IMG/VR virus record: IMGVR_UViG_3300030389_002571
Coordinates: 1 to 35,078 of that record
Length of the DNA: 35,078 nt
Source: a virus
Reading direction: 5' to 3' (one strand)
Shown here: piece after piece, positions 18,458 through 25,064 of the stretch
How positions within the stretch are numbered: the first letter of the stretch is position 1
Layout of the letters: each line of letters starts with the position of its first letter
Notes under the pieces: generated by a model
Seen by the model: the letters and a program-made list of their open reading frames with translations, nothing else
The model's database searches: none
What the model was told of the DNA's origin: nothing
Made by a program: the position numbers and the translations under genes

Positions 18458-18483
18458 GAGAGAAGGGCCTAAGCCCAACTCTC
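18458..18483 (-). promoter_or_regulatory. Long hairpin after the major capsid gene
   Basis: On the minus strand GAGAG, TT, GGGC, loop TTAG, GCCC, TT and CTCTC form a 9-pair hairpin with a T-T/T-T internal loop. It is not followed by a clean T tract, so it may be a partial terminator, an RNA-stabilizing end or a processing site that raises capsid mRNA relative to the next gene. Confidence 0.5.
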
Positions 18484-18498
18484 ATCACTTAGTTAATA

Positions 18499-19935
18499 TT
18501 ATGCTCCACGTAATACAACGTGCTGGTTAGCAGCACGAGTTACTAGCTGACACTCAGAACGGTAGTGGAACTTAGCAACGTCAGAATCATCTGTCTTGTT
18601 ACCAATTACAGCACCACCAGTTACCCAGTGCTCTAGCTCACGAGAGTATCCGTTTGACTCTTTGTATAACATCTCAAGAGCTGGTGCAGAAACACCAGAC
18701 TGAGGATCTACATAAGATGCCATTGGAACCATAGCCCCTCTGTACTCTGCAGCAGTCATACCTCCAGCAAGCTGTGGATCATTCATAAGCTTCCAATCGT
18801 GCTTGTGGAATGTGTATCCACCACGAGTGAACGACTTGAATCCAAGCTTTACGGCCATATCAACATCGTTGTTGAATGCTCCGAACTGTCCAGCAAGACC
18901 AGCAGTATTTTGAGTTGCAACCCCATTAGCAAGCATATCATCAATATCTAAAGAAGTACGACGGTCAATGTACATAGCGTACTCAGCTGGCGCTCCTTCT
19001 TTATCTAGCTCGATAATAATGTTGTCTAGTGTTCCCATCTCATCAAAGATTCTAGTAGTAGCATCTCCTGTAGCAGTGATACCACGTGCAGCTACTGCTG
19101 CGAAGTATCCTTCTGAACCAGCTACTGCTCCTGGTAGGGCGCTGATATCTCCTGAAGTAGCTTGCTTAGCAGAGAAAAGCATCATCATCTCACGCTTATC
19201 CATAAAGCGAGCACGAGTTTCTTGCTCACCCTTGATGTACCAACGGTAGTCTCCGTTACCAACATTTACATAACCAATGTTAGTAGCTTGAGAACCGCTT
19301 ACTTCGTACATATCTTTTAGGATATTGTATGAGTTACGGAAACGTAATAGCTCCGCAGTTTTTGATACTACTCTTTCTCCAGCAGCTCCGCCTTGAGCAT
19401 GAGCGCTACCAATGATAGCTAGCTCTTCATCGTCAACAATTTGTCCAGTAGCATAAGCTGTTCCATCCATACGGTGAACCTGGAACGTAAGATCCGAGTT
19501 AGATACAACATCTACAAGGAAAGTATGCCCTGAAGTAAGACCTAAAAGAACGTCACCTACATTGATAACCTCATCAGCGTTAGATACAGCAGTAGGTAAA
19601 GAACCTACAGCAACTCCGTTAACTAAGTCAAATGTAACTACAGCGTGAGTTCCTCCGTCAGATGGAGCTCCATTTACTGTAATCTTTGTGTGACGACGAC
19701 CTTCTTGGTACCACTCGATGAAGTCTTGATTACCTCCAGAACGAACAGCTCCTGTCATCTTTAAGAAACCAGTAATACCTTGGTCCCCGTATGTTTTGAT
19801 TAGTTCTTCACGAACATCTCTTTTGTTACCGTTAAGTAGCTCCTCAACAGTAGTATATTTTTCAGGCGTGTTAAATAACCCACCTCTAATCGGTGCAACG
19901 TCGGCTTGGTTGCCCGATGCAACATCTATTGCCAT
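18499..19935 (-). CDS. Major capsid protein, HK97-type fold (478 aa)
   Basis: The length (478), position directly after an acidic Gln-rich scaffold, and sequence style support a major capsid protein. The N-terminal region (to about 80) contains TVEELLNGNKRDVREELIKTYG, shown here in part, then TGAVRSGGNQDFIEWYQEGR, a pattern I recall in capsid proteins of crAss-like phages. A beta-rich insertion with a GDVLLGLTSGHTFLVDVV segment (about 125-160) follows, then a long helix-rich core. The end, HYRSECQLVTRAANQHVVL, also resembles that group. The start ATG at 19935 lies 13 bases after the scaffold stop. A hairpin at 18458-18483 follows the stop. Codon use in the region is even and shows no sign of transfer. 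Confidence 0.9.
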   Translation of the reverse strand: MAIDVASGNQADVAPIRGGLFNTPEKYTTVEELLNGNKRDVREELIKTYGDQGITGFLKMTGAVRSGGNQDFIEWYQEGRRHTKITVNGAPSDGGTHAVVTFDLVNGVAVGSLPTAVSNADEVINVGDVLLGLTSGHTFLVDVVSNSDLTFQVHRMDGTAYATGQIVDDEELAIIGSAHAQGGAAGERVVSKTAELLRFRNSYNILKDMYEVSGSQATNIGYVNVGNGDYRWYIKGEQETRARFMDKREMMMLFSAKQATSGDISALPGAVAGSEGYFAAVAARGITATGDATTRIFDEMGTLDNIIIELDKEGAPAEYAMYIDRRTSLDIDDMLANGVATQNTAGLAGQFGAFNNDVDMAVKLGFKSFTRGGYTFHKHDWKLMNDPQLAGGMTAAEYRGAMVPMASYVDPQSGVSAPALEMLYKESNGYSRELEHWVTGGAVIGNKTDDSDVAKFHYRSECQLVTRAANQHVVLRGA

Positions 19936-19948
19936 GTTTTCTTAGTTT

Positions 19949-21013
19949 TTAAATTTTAACATTCATAATACCTCTATTGCCTAGCTGTTGTTTTAATTGC
20001 TCTGCAACAGAGTTTACGTTTTGATTATTAGGAGTCTGTGCTGTGTTGACATTTACATTCGCAGCTTTGTCTACTAGACTTCTTTGACCATCTCCTAACC
20101 CCTGCCTATAAGCACTGGCTACAATACTATCAATGTTATCTAAAACAACTCTGTGAGAATTTAAAGTGTCAAAATCCCAGCTGCCATCCTCTCCAATATA
20201 GCGGTCAAAATAGCTATCTAAATTTGAGTTAGAATCCTTTACACTTGATCTAAGATTATCATCCATACCGTATGTAAAAGATTTTCCATTACCTAAGTCA
20301 AATTCAATACCAGTCATGGCATCAACTTCATTAGACATTTCACTAACCCAATCTTCGTTAACTATAGACTGCGGTGAAACTGATGGATCAGGAGCATTGT
20401 ATTTCTGTCGAATCTCTTCAATAGATTGCTTTGCTTTCTGAGCATCAATTTTTAATTGCAACTTCGAAAGTTTTAACTCGTCCTCTGAATAAAGATCAGA
20501 GTCTAACTTATACTTATCCTTGATGAGCAAGTTAATTTCTTCTGGAGCTAAGTTTGGATATTCCGCGGCAAGATTAACTCTTACTGCTGTCGCATCATCC
20601 ATTTCGGATGGGTTAAGCGACTGGTATGCAAACCAATCTCTAGGCGAGCGACCTGTCGTTTCGACAAAGTCTGCTATTGCTTTAACTCTTTCATCACTGA
20701 AAGCTTCTTGTTGCGCTGGAGTTAGATCATCAAAACTCGAAACTTCTCTGCCCAGCCTTTCGCTGAGAAAACCAAGGACTCCCGATTCAACGTCTTCATC
20801 ACTGTATTCTTCATAAGATTCGACACCCGTCGGTGCAGATTCTTGCTGAAAATCTTGAACCTCTGGTTGAGTCTGTGCTTCTGGTTGAGCAGGCACAGTC
20901 TCTTGAGGTTGTTGTTCTTGTTGTGGCTGACCCTGCAGGTCAGACTGAATTGACTCCTGAAGCTGCTCAGGAGTGTCGACAAATTCTACTTTGTCAAAAG
21001 TTTCTTCACTCAT
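19949..21013 (-). CDS. Capsid scaffold / assembly protein (354 aa)
   Basis: An acidic, Gln/Glu/Pro-rich N-terminal third (about residues 15-75) is typical of scaffolds, and is followed by a helical core (about 75-230) and a C-terminal region ending with an Asn/Gln-rich tail. The protein has no signal peptide and no enzyme motif. Position immediately upstream of the capsid gene with a 13-base gap is the usual place for a scaffold, which assembles the procapsid and is lost or cleaved later. I see no protease domain or protease gene in the window, so if processing occurs, the protease must be elsewhere. The scaffold role is inferred from composition and position; an internal head protein is the alternative. 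Confidence 0.8.
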   Translation of the reverse strand: MSEETFDKVEFVDTPEQLQESIQSDLQGQPQQEQQPQETVPAQPEAQTQPEVQDFQQESAPTGVESYEEYSDEDVESGVLGFLSERLGREVSSFDDLTPAQQEAFSDERVKAIADFVETTGRSPRDWFAYQSLNPSEMDDATAVRVNLAAEYPNLAPEEINLLIKDKYKLDSDLYSEDELKLSKLQLKIDAQKAKQSIEEIRQKYNAPDPSVSPQSIVNEDWVSEMSNEVDAMTGIEFDLGNGKSFTYGMDDNLRSSVKDSNSNLDSYFDRYIGEDGSWDFDTLNSHRVVLDNIDSIVASAYRQGLGDGQRSLVDKAANVNVNTAQTPNNQNVNSVAEQLKQQLGNRGIMNVKI

Positions 21014-21035
21014 ATTATATTAAATTAATTTATTT

Positions 21036-21395
21036 TTATTCTCCGAAGTATGCGATTACACCTCCGTCAGCATCAGCATCAATAGTAAATGATGCCCATC
21101 TACCATAGATAGTCATTCCCTCTGGAAAAGATGTTAGGTTAGAGTCGGAACCAGCATTGATAATCTGACCTCCAGAAGATGCGTTACCCTTTTCATCTGT
21201 GCCATCACCAAAAGATAAGCCTGAAGTTCCTCCTACTGGAGAAAGCTCATCAAAAGTAGTGTTAGCTAAAAACTGAATAGCTACAATTACATGACCTGCT
21301 GGTGGTAATACCTGTGTGTTTGCGTTTGTGAACGAACAACCAAACTGACCAAAAGCCATCTTGTTTGCTTTACCGTTATTTGATAATTTACTCAT
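21036..21395 (-). CDS. Small conserved marine-phage virion protein (119 aa)
   Basis: A 119-residue beta-rich protein. It has AGHVIVAIQFLANTTFDEL (about 33-51), then a Gly-rich loop and FPEGMTIYGRW (about 90-100) before an acidic Asp/Ala end. This pattern recurs in small proteins encoded near capsid genes in marine phage metagenomes, as I recall, but I cannot name a function. The start ATG at 21395 overlaps the stop of the upstream gene by one base (TAATG). It is the last of three consecutive small genes before the scaffold. Capsid decoration or minor head protein is plausible by position. Confidence 0.78.
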   Translation of the reverse strand: MSKLSNNGKANKMAFGQFGCSFTNANTQVLPPAGHVIVAIQFLANTTFDELSPVGGTSGLSFGDGTDEKGNASSGGQIINAGSDSNLTSFPEGMTIYGRWASFTIDADADGGVIAYFGE

Positions 21396-21799
21396 TATGA
21401 TAATGTTACTGCTGAGCTATCTAATCCGAACACAGCAAATTCAACTAGGCTGTCTACTCGTGTAGCGTACACCTTGTATGTTTTATCCACTGCAACTGGA
21501 ATAAAAGCAAACTCATTTCCTGGAATTTTAGCAACAAGAGCGTCTGAGTCGGTGTCGTTGTATATGTAAACGTAATTTTCTCTTTCTACTTCTAAATTTT
21601 TTACATAGAGATTTGCATTCACGAGCTTGTCGTCAGCTTTATACACTACCAATGCATCATTATGGACTGCAGTCTTTAAAACTTTAGCACGCCCAATAGA
21701 TCCACCATCAGCAACAATAGATGCAGCTGTAGTAATATCGACAGCTGTAGTTAATACATCTGAAGATGTTAGCCTTAATGAAGCTCGTATGCTACCCAT
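21395..21799 (-). CDS. Small virion-type protein, paralogue-like A (134 aa)
   Basis: The N-terminal strand ASLRLTSSDVLTTAVDITTA aligns by eye with ATLTLSSADLTGDALSLSTT of the next upstream gene: both show a short beta strand, an S-S/A-D-turn and a second strand. Both also carry a conserved 'N-x-Y-V-K/R-N' type strand in the middle (NANLYVKNLEV here) and a late strand with FIPVAVDKTYKV. No signal peptide and no enzyme motif are visible. The gene is coupled on both sides by one-base start/stop overlaps, so the three small genes are probably made together. A small virion decoration role is inferred from position next to the scaffold and capsid genes. Confidence 0.78.
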   Translation of the reverse strand: MGSIRASLRLTSSDVLTTAVDITTAASIVADGGSIGRAKVLKTAVHNDALVVYKADDKLVNANLYVKNLEVERENYVYIYNDTDSDALVAKIPGNEFAFIPVAVDKTYKVYATRVDSLVEFAVFGLDSSAVTLS

Positions 21800-22218
21800 T
21801 ATGCTTCAAAAATTAGTAAGTACTCTACAGTTAATGCAGTGCTTACACTAGGAGTAACACAGATGTCGTTTGCTGCATCGTGAGCAGACCAAGGAATAAA
21901 CATCCAGTCTCCTGCGTAAAGTCTACCAATCTCTTCTGGTGTTCCTCCAGAGTCTCCGATAGAAATAGTAACGTATTCAGTAGCTACTGTGCTAGTATTT
22001 CTAATGTAAAGCTTGTGAGCTCTAGCAGCTGTGTACTCACTACCTTCGAATAAATTAACTAAAGATGTAGAAGAAAATGTTTTTCTACCAACACCAGTAG
22101 TTTGGTCTAATCCAGTTACCGTACCAGCTTTTGTAAGTGTTGCCGTTGTAGACAACGATAGAGCGTCACCAGTTAGGTCAGCGCTCGAAAGTGTTAATGT
22201 TGCAGTTGTTGTTGCCAT
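21799..22218 (-). CDS. Small virion-type protein, paralogue-like B (139 aa)
   Basis: A 139-residue beta-rich protein with ATLTLSSADLTGDALSLSTT at the N-terminus, then strands with HKLYIRNTSTVATEYVTISI and GRLYAGDWMFIPWSA. I recall this arrangement (first strand, KLYIxNT, GRLYAGDWxFxPW) in small proteins of marine phages close to capsid genes. It resembles the next gene, so the two look like diverged tandem copies. A TATATTTG box lies 18 bases upstream of the ATG at 22218, making it the first gene of the capsid transcript. No enzyme motif. The likely role is head decoration or a minor structural protein, by position. Confidence 0.8.
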   Translation of the reverse strand: MATTTATLTLSSADLTGDALSLSTTATLTKAGTVTGLDQTTGVGRKTFSSTSLVNLFEGSEYTAARAHKLYIRNTSTVATEYVTISIGDSGGTPEEIGRLYAGDWMFIPWSAHDAANDICVTPSVSTALTVEYLLIFEA

Positions 22219-22236
22219 AATTAATAGTTATTTATG

Positions 22237-22244
22237 CAAATATA
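22237..22244 (-). promoter_or_regulatory. Bacteroidota -7 box (TATATTTG) for the small head genes
   Basis: TATATTTG begins four bases after the stop of the Lys-rich gene and 18 bases upstream of the ATG at 22218. It would start the transcript that carries the small head proteins, scaffold and capsid genes. No -33 element is clear. Confidence 0.55.
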
Positions 22245-22248
22245 GTTA

Positions 22249-22578
22249 TTATTTCTTTTTCTTCTTTTTACCTCCACCAGCTCTAATCTTAGCCGCTTCC
22301 TTTTTTCCGAAAGCACTTTTCACACGAGCCATCGCCCATGCATGTTGAGATGTCTTAGGTCTGTTGCCAGAGCTCATATAAGCAGCAAGGCCTCGCTTGT
22401 ATACTTCTTTCTCCGCAGCATCAAGCCCAGACATACCGCCGCCTTTCTTGCCTCCTTTCTTAAATACTCCTCTTCCTTTAAGAATGTCAGCTTGAGTTAT
22501 CTTCCCGTCTTTATTAAGATCTGGAAACTTCTTACCACCTTTTTTGTACTCTGGTTTCTTTTTCTTTTTTACCTTCAT
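22249..22578 (-). CDS. Lys-rich small protein with EF-hand-like loop (109 aa)
   Basis: The protein is flanked by Lys runs at both ends (residues 3-8 and the last six). It has FPDLNKDGKITQADILKG (about 18-35), whose loop DLNKDGKITQAD (20-31) matches the acidic calcium-type loop of EF-hand or dockerin repeats. The second half contains EKEVYKRGLAAYMSSG and TSQHAWAMARVKSAF, a region I recall in small proteins of marine phages near capsid genes. The strong positive charge suggests nucleic-acid contact or packaging inside the head. Its start overlaps the stop of the 48-residue gene by four bases (ATGA). It is the last gene of the overlapping chain, just before the TATATTTG box of the next transcript. 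Function unknown. Confidence 0.82.
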   Translation of the reverse strand: MKVKKKKKPEYKKGGKKFPDLNKDGKITQADILKGRGVFKKGGKKGGGMSGLDAAEKEVYKRGLAAYMSSGNRPKTSQHAWAMARVKSAFGKKEAAKIRAGGGKKKKKK

Positions 22579-22721
22579 AGCTTATCTCTTTCTTTCATTA
22601 AAGCATCCAAATTTTTTGGATACGGTTTACCTTTTTTATATATAGCAGCAATCTTACGAATAAGCTCAGCCCTTCGTTTAGGGTTCTTACTACCTTTAAG
22701 ATATTTTTTATTTATCTTCAC
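22575..22721 (-). CDS. Very small basic protein, GTG start (48 aa)
   Basis: I found this by reading the bases between its neighbours. A GTG at 22721 opens a 48-codon frame: MKINKKYLKGSKNPKRRAEL, then IRKIAAIYKKGKPYPKNLDA, then LMKERDKL and TGA at 22575-22577. The protein is highly basic with one predicted helix and no enzyme motif. The start overlaps the stop of the 63-residue gene by four bases (GTGA), and its stop overlaps the next ATG by four bases (ATGA), so both ends fit the coupling of the chain. The tight overlaps on both sides and a compact conserved-looking composition make it likely to be a real gene. Function unknown; nucleic-acid binding is possible from the charge. Confidence 0.72.
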   Translation of the reverse strand: MKINKKYLKGSKNPKRRAELIRKIAAIYKKGKPYPKNLDALMKERDKL

Positions 22722-22909
22722 GACTTTGGGTGGTCTGCCATCTTGAACTTAGCTTTAGCTACAGCTCCAGGATGCGGTTTATAATCACCTTTCATGAGGT
22801 AGTACCTACCAGATTCCTCCATCCAGTGAAAACCTTTAGGCGGATCAATAGATTTTGTTTTATTTACAATAGTAAAATTTTTAGTTTGTTTTCCTTTTAC
22901 TGTTTTCAT
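22718..22909 (-). CDS. Small basic protein, KGFHWM type (63 aa)
   Basis: The ATG at 22909 is chosen over a GTG at 22915 because it gives a one-base TAATG overlap with the upstream stop, the pattern used throughout this chain. The protein contains KGFHWMEESGRYYLMKGDYK and a short basic tail AKAKFKMADH. I recall a similar 'H-W-M-x-x-G-x-x-Y-x-L-M' pattern in small proteins of marine and SAR11 phages, but with no known function. It is basic, with one predicted strand pair and no signal peptide. It is part of a run of four small basic proteins after the membrane and periplasmic genes. Function unknown. Confidence 0.78.
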   Translation of the reverse strand: MKTVKGKQTKNFTIVNKTKSIDPPKGFHWMEESGRYYLMKGDYKPHPGAVAKAKFKMADHPKS

Positions 22910-23223
22910 TACCACTTTACTTTATTAGCCCACCATGCAGCAGACATTTTACCTTTTGCTATATTTTTACGATGCCTTGCTTTAAATGATTTGCGTTTAG
23001 CTTTCATTCTTGCAGACTCACCAGACTTTGCTTTTCCTGCAGTGCCTTTTAACTGCCCTACCTTTTTCCCCTGTTGTCCAAACCTTATTAATTTAATTTT
23101 ATCCCCTTCCTTAGCTACAACTACGTGAGACTTTGTTGGGTGGTTAGGAGTACGCTTAGCTTTATTGTAGCCAGATACACCAGCTCTAGCCAACCTAGGA
23201 TCTTTTTTCTTTTTTGCTTTCAT
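22909..23223 (-). CDS. Small basic conserved marine-virus protein (104 aa)
   Basis: The 104-residue, Lys/Arg-rich protein contains AGVSGYNKAKRTPNHPTKSH, then VVVAKEGDKIKLIRFGQQG, then SFKARHRKNIAKGKMSAAWW ending ANKVKW. I recognise this as a widespread family in marine phages and some large marine eukaryotic viruses, without a known function that I can name. Its arrangement (basic arms around a small beta strand region) is compatible with nucleic-acid contact or a packaging role. The start at 23223 overlaps the upstream stop by one base (TAATG). It is the longest of the four small basic proteins of this block. Confidence 0.85.
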   Translation of the reverse strand: MKAKKKKDPRLARAGVSGYNKAKRTPNHPTKSHVVVAKEGDKIKLIRFGQQGKKVGQLKGTAGKAKSGESARMKAKRKSFKARHRKNIAKGKMSAAWWANKVKW

Positions 23224-23561
23224 TAGAACGCACTCATTATAATTTCATCAACCGCCTCTTGTACATCATCTTGTGTAGCTTCAAGCTGCATCATAATGTT
23301 TGCTTGGAATCTTTCTACCTCTTCTCCGTCATTAAATACAATAACTGTTGGGACCACAACGATCTTATGTTCTTTTTGCAGGTCTGGTTCAGCAGCTATG
23401 TCTACACGACTTCCCTTACAATCACTTAAGTCGTCAATCCAATCTACACTATTAGCAGAGTTAAAACTTGCGTTAAACTCAACAACACATACTCCTGAAT
23501 CTGGTATACCCATACCAAAAGACGTGACCGCAAATAAACATATGTAGATTAAATTCTTCAC
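23223..23561 (-). CDS. Periplasmic thioredoxin-fold protein lacking CxxC (112 aa)
   Basis: The start is a GTG at 23561 with a GTGA overlap. An N-terminal signal-like segment (about 1-18) is followed by VCVVEFNASF (24-33) in the place where thioredoxins have a strand leading to WCGPC. Here the site reads SFNSANSV, so both active cysteines are missing. Later VVVPTVIVFNDGEEVERF (68-85) matches the thioredoxin strand with the cis-proline (Pro71) and the following 'f-x-d/n-G-x-x-v' turn. The fold is thus supported, but redox activity is not expected. A cysteine remains at 25 and 48, which are not in CxxC. Export to the periplasm is likely. Its role could be a binding or chaperone-like part of the envelope chain around it. 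Fold by motif; function inferred. Confidence 0.8.
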   Translation of the reverse strand: MKNLIYICLFAVTSFGMGIPDSGVCVVEFNASFNSANSVDWIDDLSDCKGSRVDIAAEPDLQKEHKIVVVPTVIVFNDGEEVERFQANIMMQLEATQDDVQEAVDEIIMSAF

Positions 23562-23842
23562 TGTAGCTTATCTATTTTTTCTTCGATGCGGTCAAGATCT
23601 TCTTTAAGTTCTGACACATCTTCTTGCGTAGTCATAATAGTCTGTCTCACTAATTGATCCTTCATATCAAACTCCATACGTGTAATCTCTGGATCTGCTG
23701 GTTCTGGTAATTCTTTAGCTAAAGCTATATCAGCCTGTAAAGTAAAGTACATGCCTATTAAGGCTGCAAGGCCAGCCGCACCCATCCCTATTGTTTTTAG
23801 GTCTAGCGTTACTTTAGTATCTTCTCCAATTTGTTTAGCCAT
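23558..23842 (-). CDS. Single-span membrane protein with coiled coil (94 aa)
   Basis: I choose the ATG at 23842, which overlaps the upstream stop by one base (TAATG), rather than the farther start at 23896, which would overlap the barrel gene by 55 bases. The protein has a soluble N-terminus with DTKVTLDLKT, one transmembrane segment (about 16-38; MGAAGLAALIGMYF in it) and a C-terminal charged helix (about 66-94; SELKEDLDRIEEKIDKLQ), likely coiled-coil. That arrangement is shared by small phage membrane proteins such as spanin or holin-accessory proteins, but also by others. It has no lipobox and no signal peptidase site. Its place between a barrel and a periplasmic protein suggests an envelope role. 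Lysis is possible but not shown. Confidence 0.75.
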   Translation of the reverse strand: MAKQIGEDTKVTLDLKTIGMGAAGLAALIGMYFTLQADIALAKELPEPADPEITRMEFDMKDQLVRQTIMTTQEDVSELKEDLDRIEEKIDKLQ

Positions 23843-24915
23843 TACAATATCACATAATTTAATCCAACAGAGAAATCGTGCCATTCTCGATTCCAATACT
23901 TATTGTATTTACCTTCTAAGAATACACCAAGACTCTTATTTATTCTCCATCCAAAGATAAGGCCTGCACCGTAATCTAACCATTGCCCTCCTTCGGTAGT
24001 CTCAAAGTAAGAATACTCATCGTCTGTTTTAAGATGATAAGGCATTACGCTTACCCAGTTATGCATCCAAAACTCCTTAGAGTACTTGTAGTAATCATAT
24101 CCTACAACTAAAGAGTAGTTCCAAACATTCGGGAGCTCACTTCTTTTTCTAGCAACATAGTCGTCAATAACCTGAGGTATAACAACCTGCTCCCACACAT
24201 CAACGCTATTGGCTACAAGTGTACCATCAGGCGCAAAATATTCTCCACCTTGCACATCTACAGTATAACCTTCTTGTAAGGCAAGACTTGTGTAATGTAT
24301 ATTATTATTTGATAACACCCACTCTTCTAAAGGATTGTATCCGTATGGTTCAGATATACGCTGAGCCACTCCAATATTAAAACTAAGACGATCATTTACA
24401 TTGAGTCTCAATCTTTGAGATCCTTCAAAATATTCTACATCAGCAAAACCATCTTGCAAGTATTCAGCTTTAGCTATCCAGTTTTTAGCTACATAACGCA
24501 AGAAGTAGTCTTGATCTAAAAAATTTCTACCCTGCTGTCTACGCCAGTCAGCTTCAAACAAAAACTCAAATCCTTTTACTCTACCTATAGTAGCAGCATC
24601 ACTGTATGATTTTTCTGTACCATCATAGAATACGTTAGCTCTGTTTTCATAACCAAACCTAGCGATCTTACGAACACCTGCTGTAAACGAATAATCAAAA
24701 GGCGTTTCTAATACATCCGTTTGCAATCCATTAGTAACAGAATAAATATTATCATCAGCTACAGAATTACCCCCACTAAAAGCTGTATAGAATGTAGCAA
24801 ACTTAAATGTCTTTTTTAGAGTCTGTCCTTTTACTTCTAATGATGTACCTAGCATAAACACTAGGATCATTATAGCAATATAAATTATTGGAGTAAGATC
24901 TCTTTTATGCGTCAT
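23842..24915 (-). CDS. Outer-membrane beta-barrel-like protein (357 aa)
   Basis: The ATG at 24915 overlaps the stop of the 49-residue gene by one base (TGATG); a GTG at 24918 is the alternative. Residues about 10-32 form a signal-peptide-like hydrophobic stretch ending near VKGQ. The rest alternates polar and aromatic residues in short strands, such as GFEFLFEADWRRQ, LRLNVNDRLSFNIGVAQRI, YSLVVGYDYYKYSKEFWMHN and DYGAGLIFGWRINKSLGVFL, the pattern of an outer-membrane barrel with Tyr/Trp girdles. It ends DFSVGLNYVIL, close to a barrel end though without a final Phe. It follows the secreted T9SS protein in the same chain, so both are aimed at the envelope. A phage-encoded outer-membrane protein could change phage adsorption; this is inference. 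Confidence 0.8.
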   Translation of the reverse strand: MTHKRDLTPIIYIAIMILVFMLGTSLEVKGQTLKKTFKFATFYTAFSGGNSVADDNIYSVTNGLQTDVLETPFDYSFTAGVRKIARFGYENRANVFYDGTEKSYSDAATIGRVKGFEFLFEADWRRQQGRNFLDQDYFLRYVAKNWIAKAEYLQDGFADVEYFEGSQRLRLNVNDRLSFNIGVAQRISEPYGYNPLEEWVLSNNNIHYTSLALQEGYTVDVQGGEYFAPDGTLVANSVDVWEQVVIPQVIDDYVARKRSELPNVWNYSLVVGYDYYKYSKEFWMHNWVSVMPYHLKTDDEYSYFETTEGGQWLDYGAGLIFGWRINKSLGVFLEGKYNKYWNREWHDFSVGLNYVIL

Positions 24916-25064
24916 CACACTTCAAATCCAAGGTTTAATATCATAAATCTGAACTTACTTCCAAAGCTAACTTCTAATATCGTAAGCGTTCCTAGTCTAA
25001 AAGAAAGCTCATACACTTCTTTTTTGTTGCCAGCTTTCCAGCTATTTATCCAATTAATCTTCAT
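24915..25064 (-). CDS. Small unknown protein between T9SS and barrel genes (49 aa)
   Basis: I found this by reading the bases. An ATG at 25064 opens a 49-codon frame: MKINWINSWKAGNKKEVYEL, then SFRLGTLTILEVSFGSKFRF, then MILNLGFEV and TGA at 24915-24917. The ATG overlaps the stop of the secreted protein (ATGA), and the stop overlaps the ATG of the barrel gene (TGATG). The protein has two short strands (SFRLGTLTILEVSF and FRFMILNLGFEV) and no signal peptide or membrane segment. It lies exactly in the overlap pattern shared by the whole chain, which supports it as a real gene. Function unknown. Confidence 0.7.
   Translation of the reverse strand: MKINWINSWKAGNKKEVYELSFRLGTLTILEVSFGSKFRFMILNLGFEV

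Noticed and set aside
22342-22746. 134-codon plus-strand frame with hydrophobic residues
   Set aside because: It is antisense to three small Lys-rich genes; Lys codons read backwards give Phe/Leu, which mimics a membrane protein.
23842-23896. Longer start of the membrane coiled-coil gene at 23896
   Set aside because: It would overlap the barrel gene by 55 bases, while the ATG at 23842 gives the TAATG overlap used throughout the chain.
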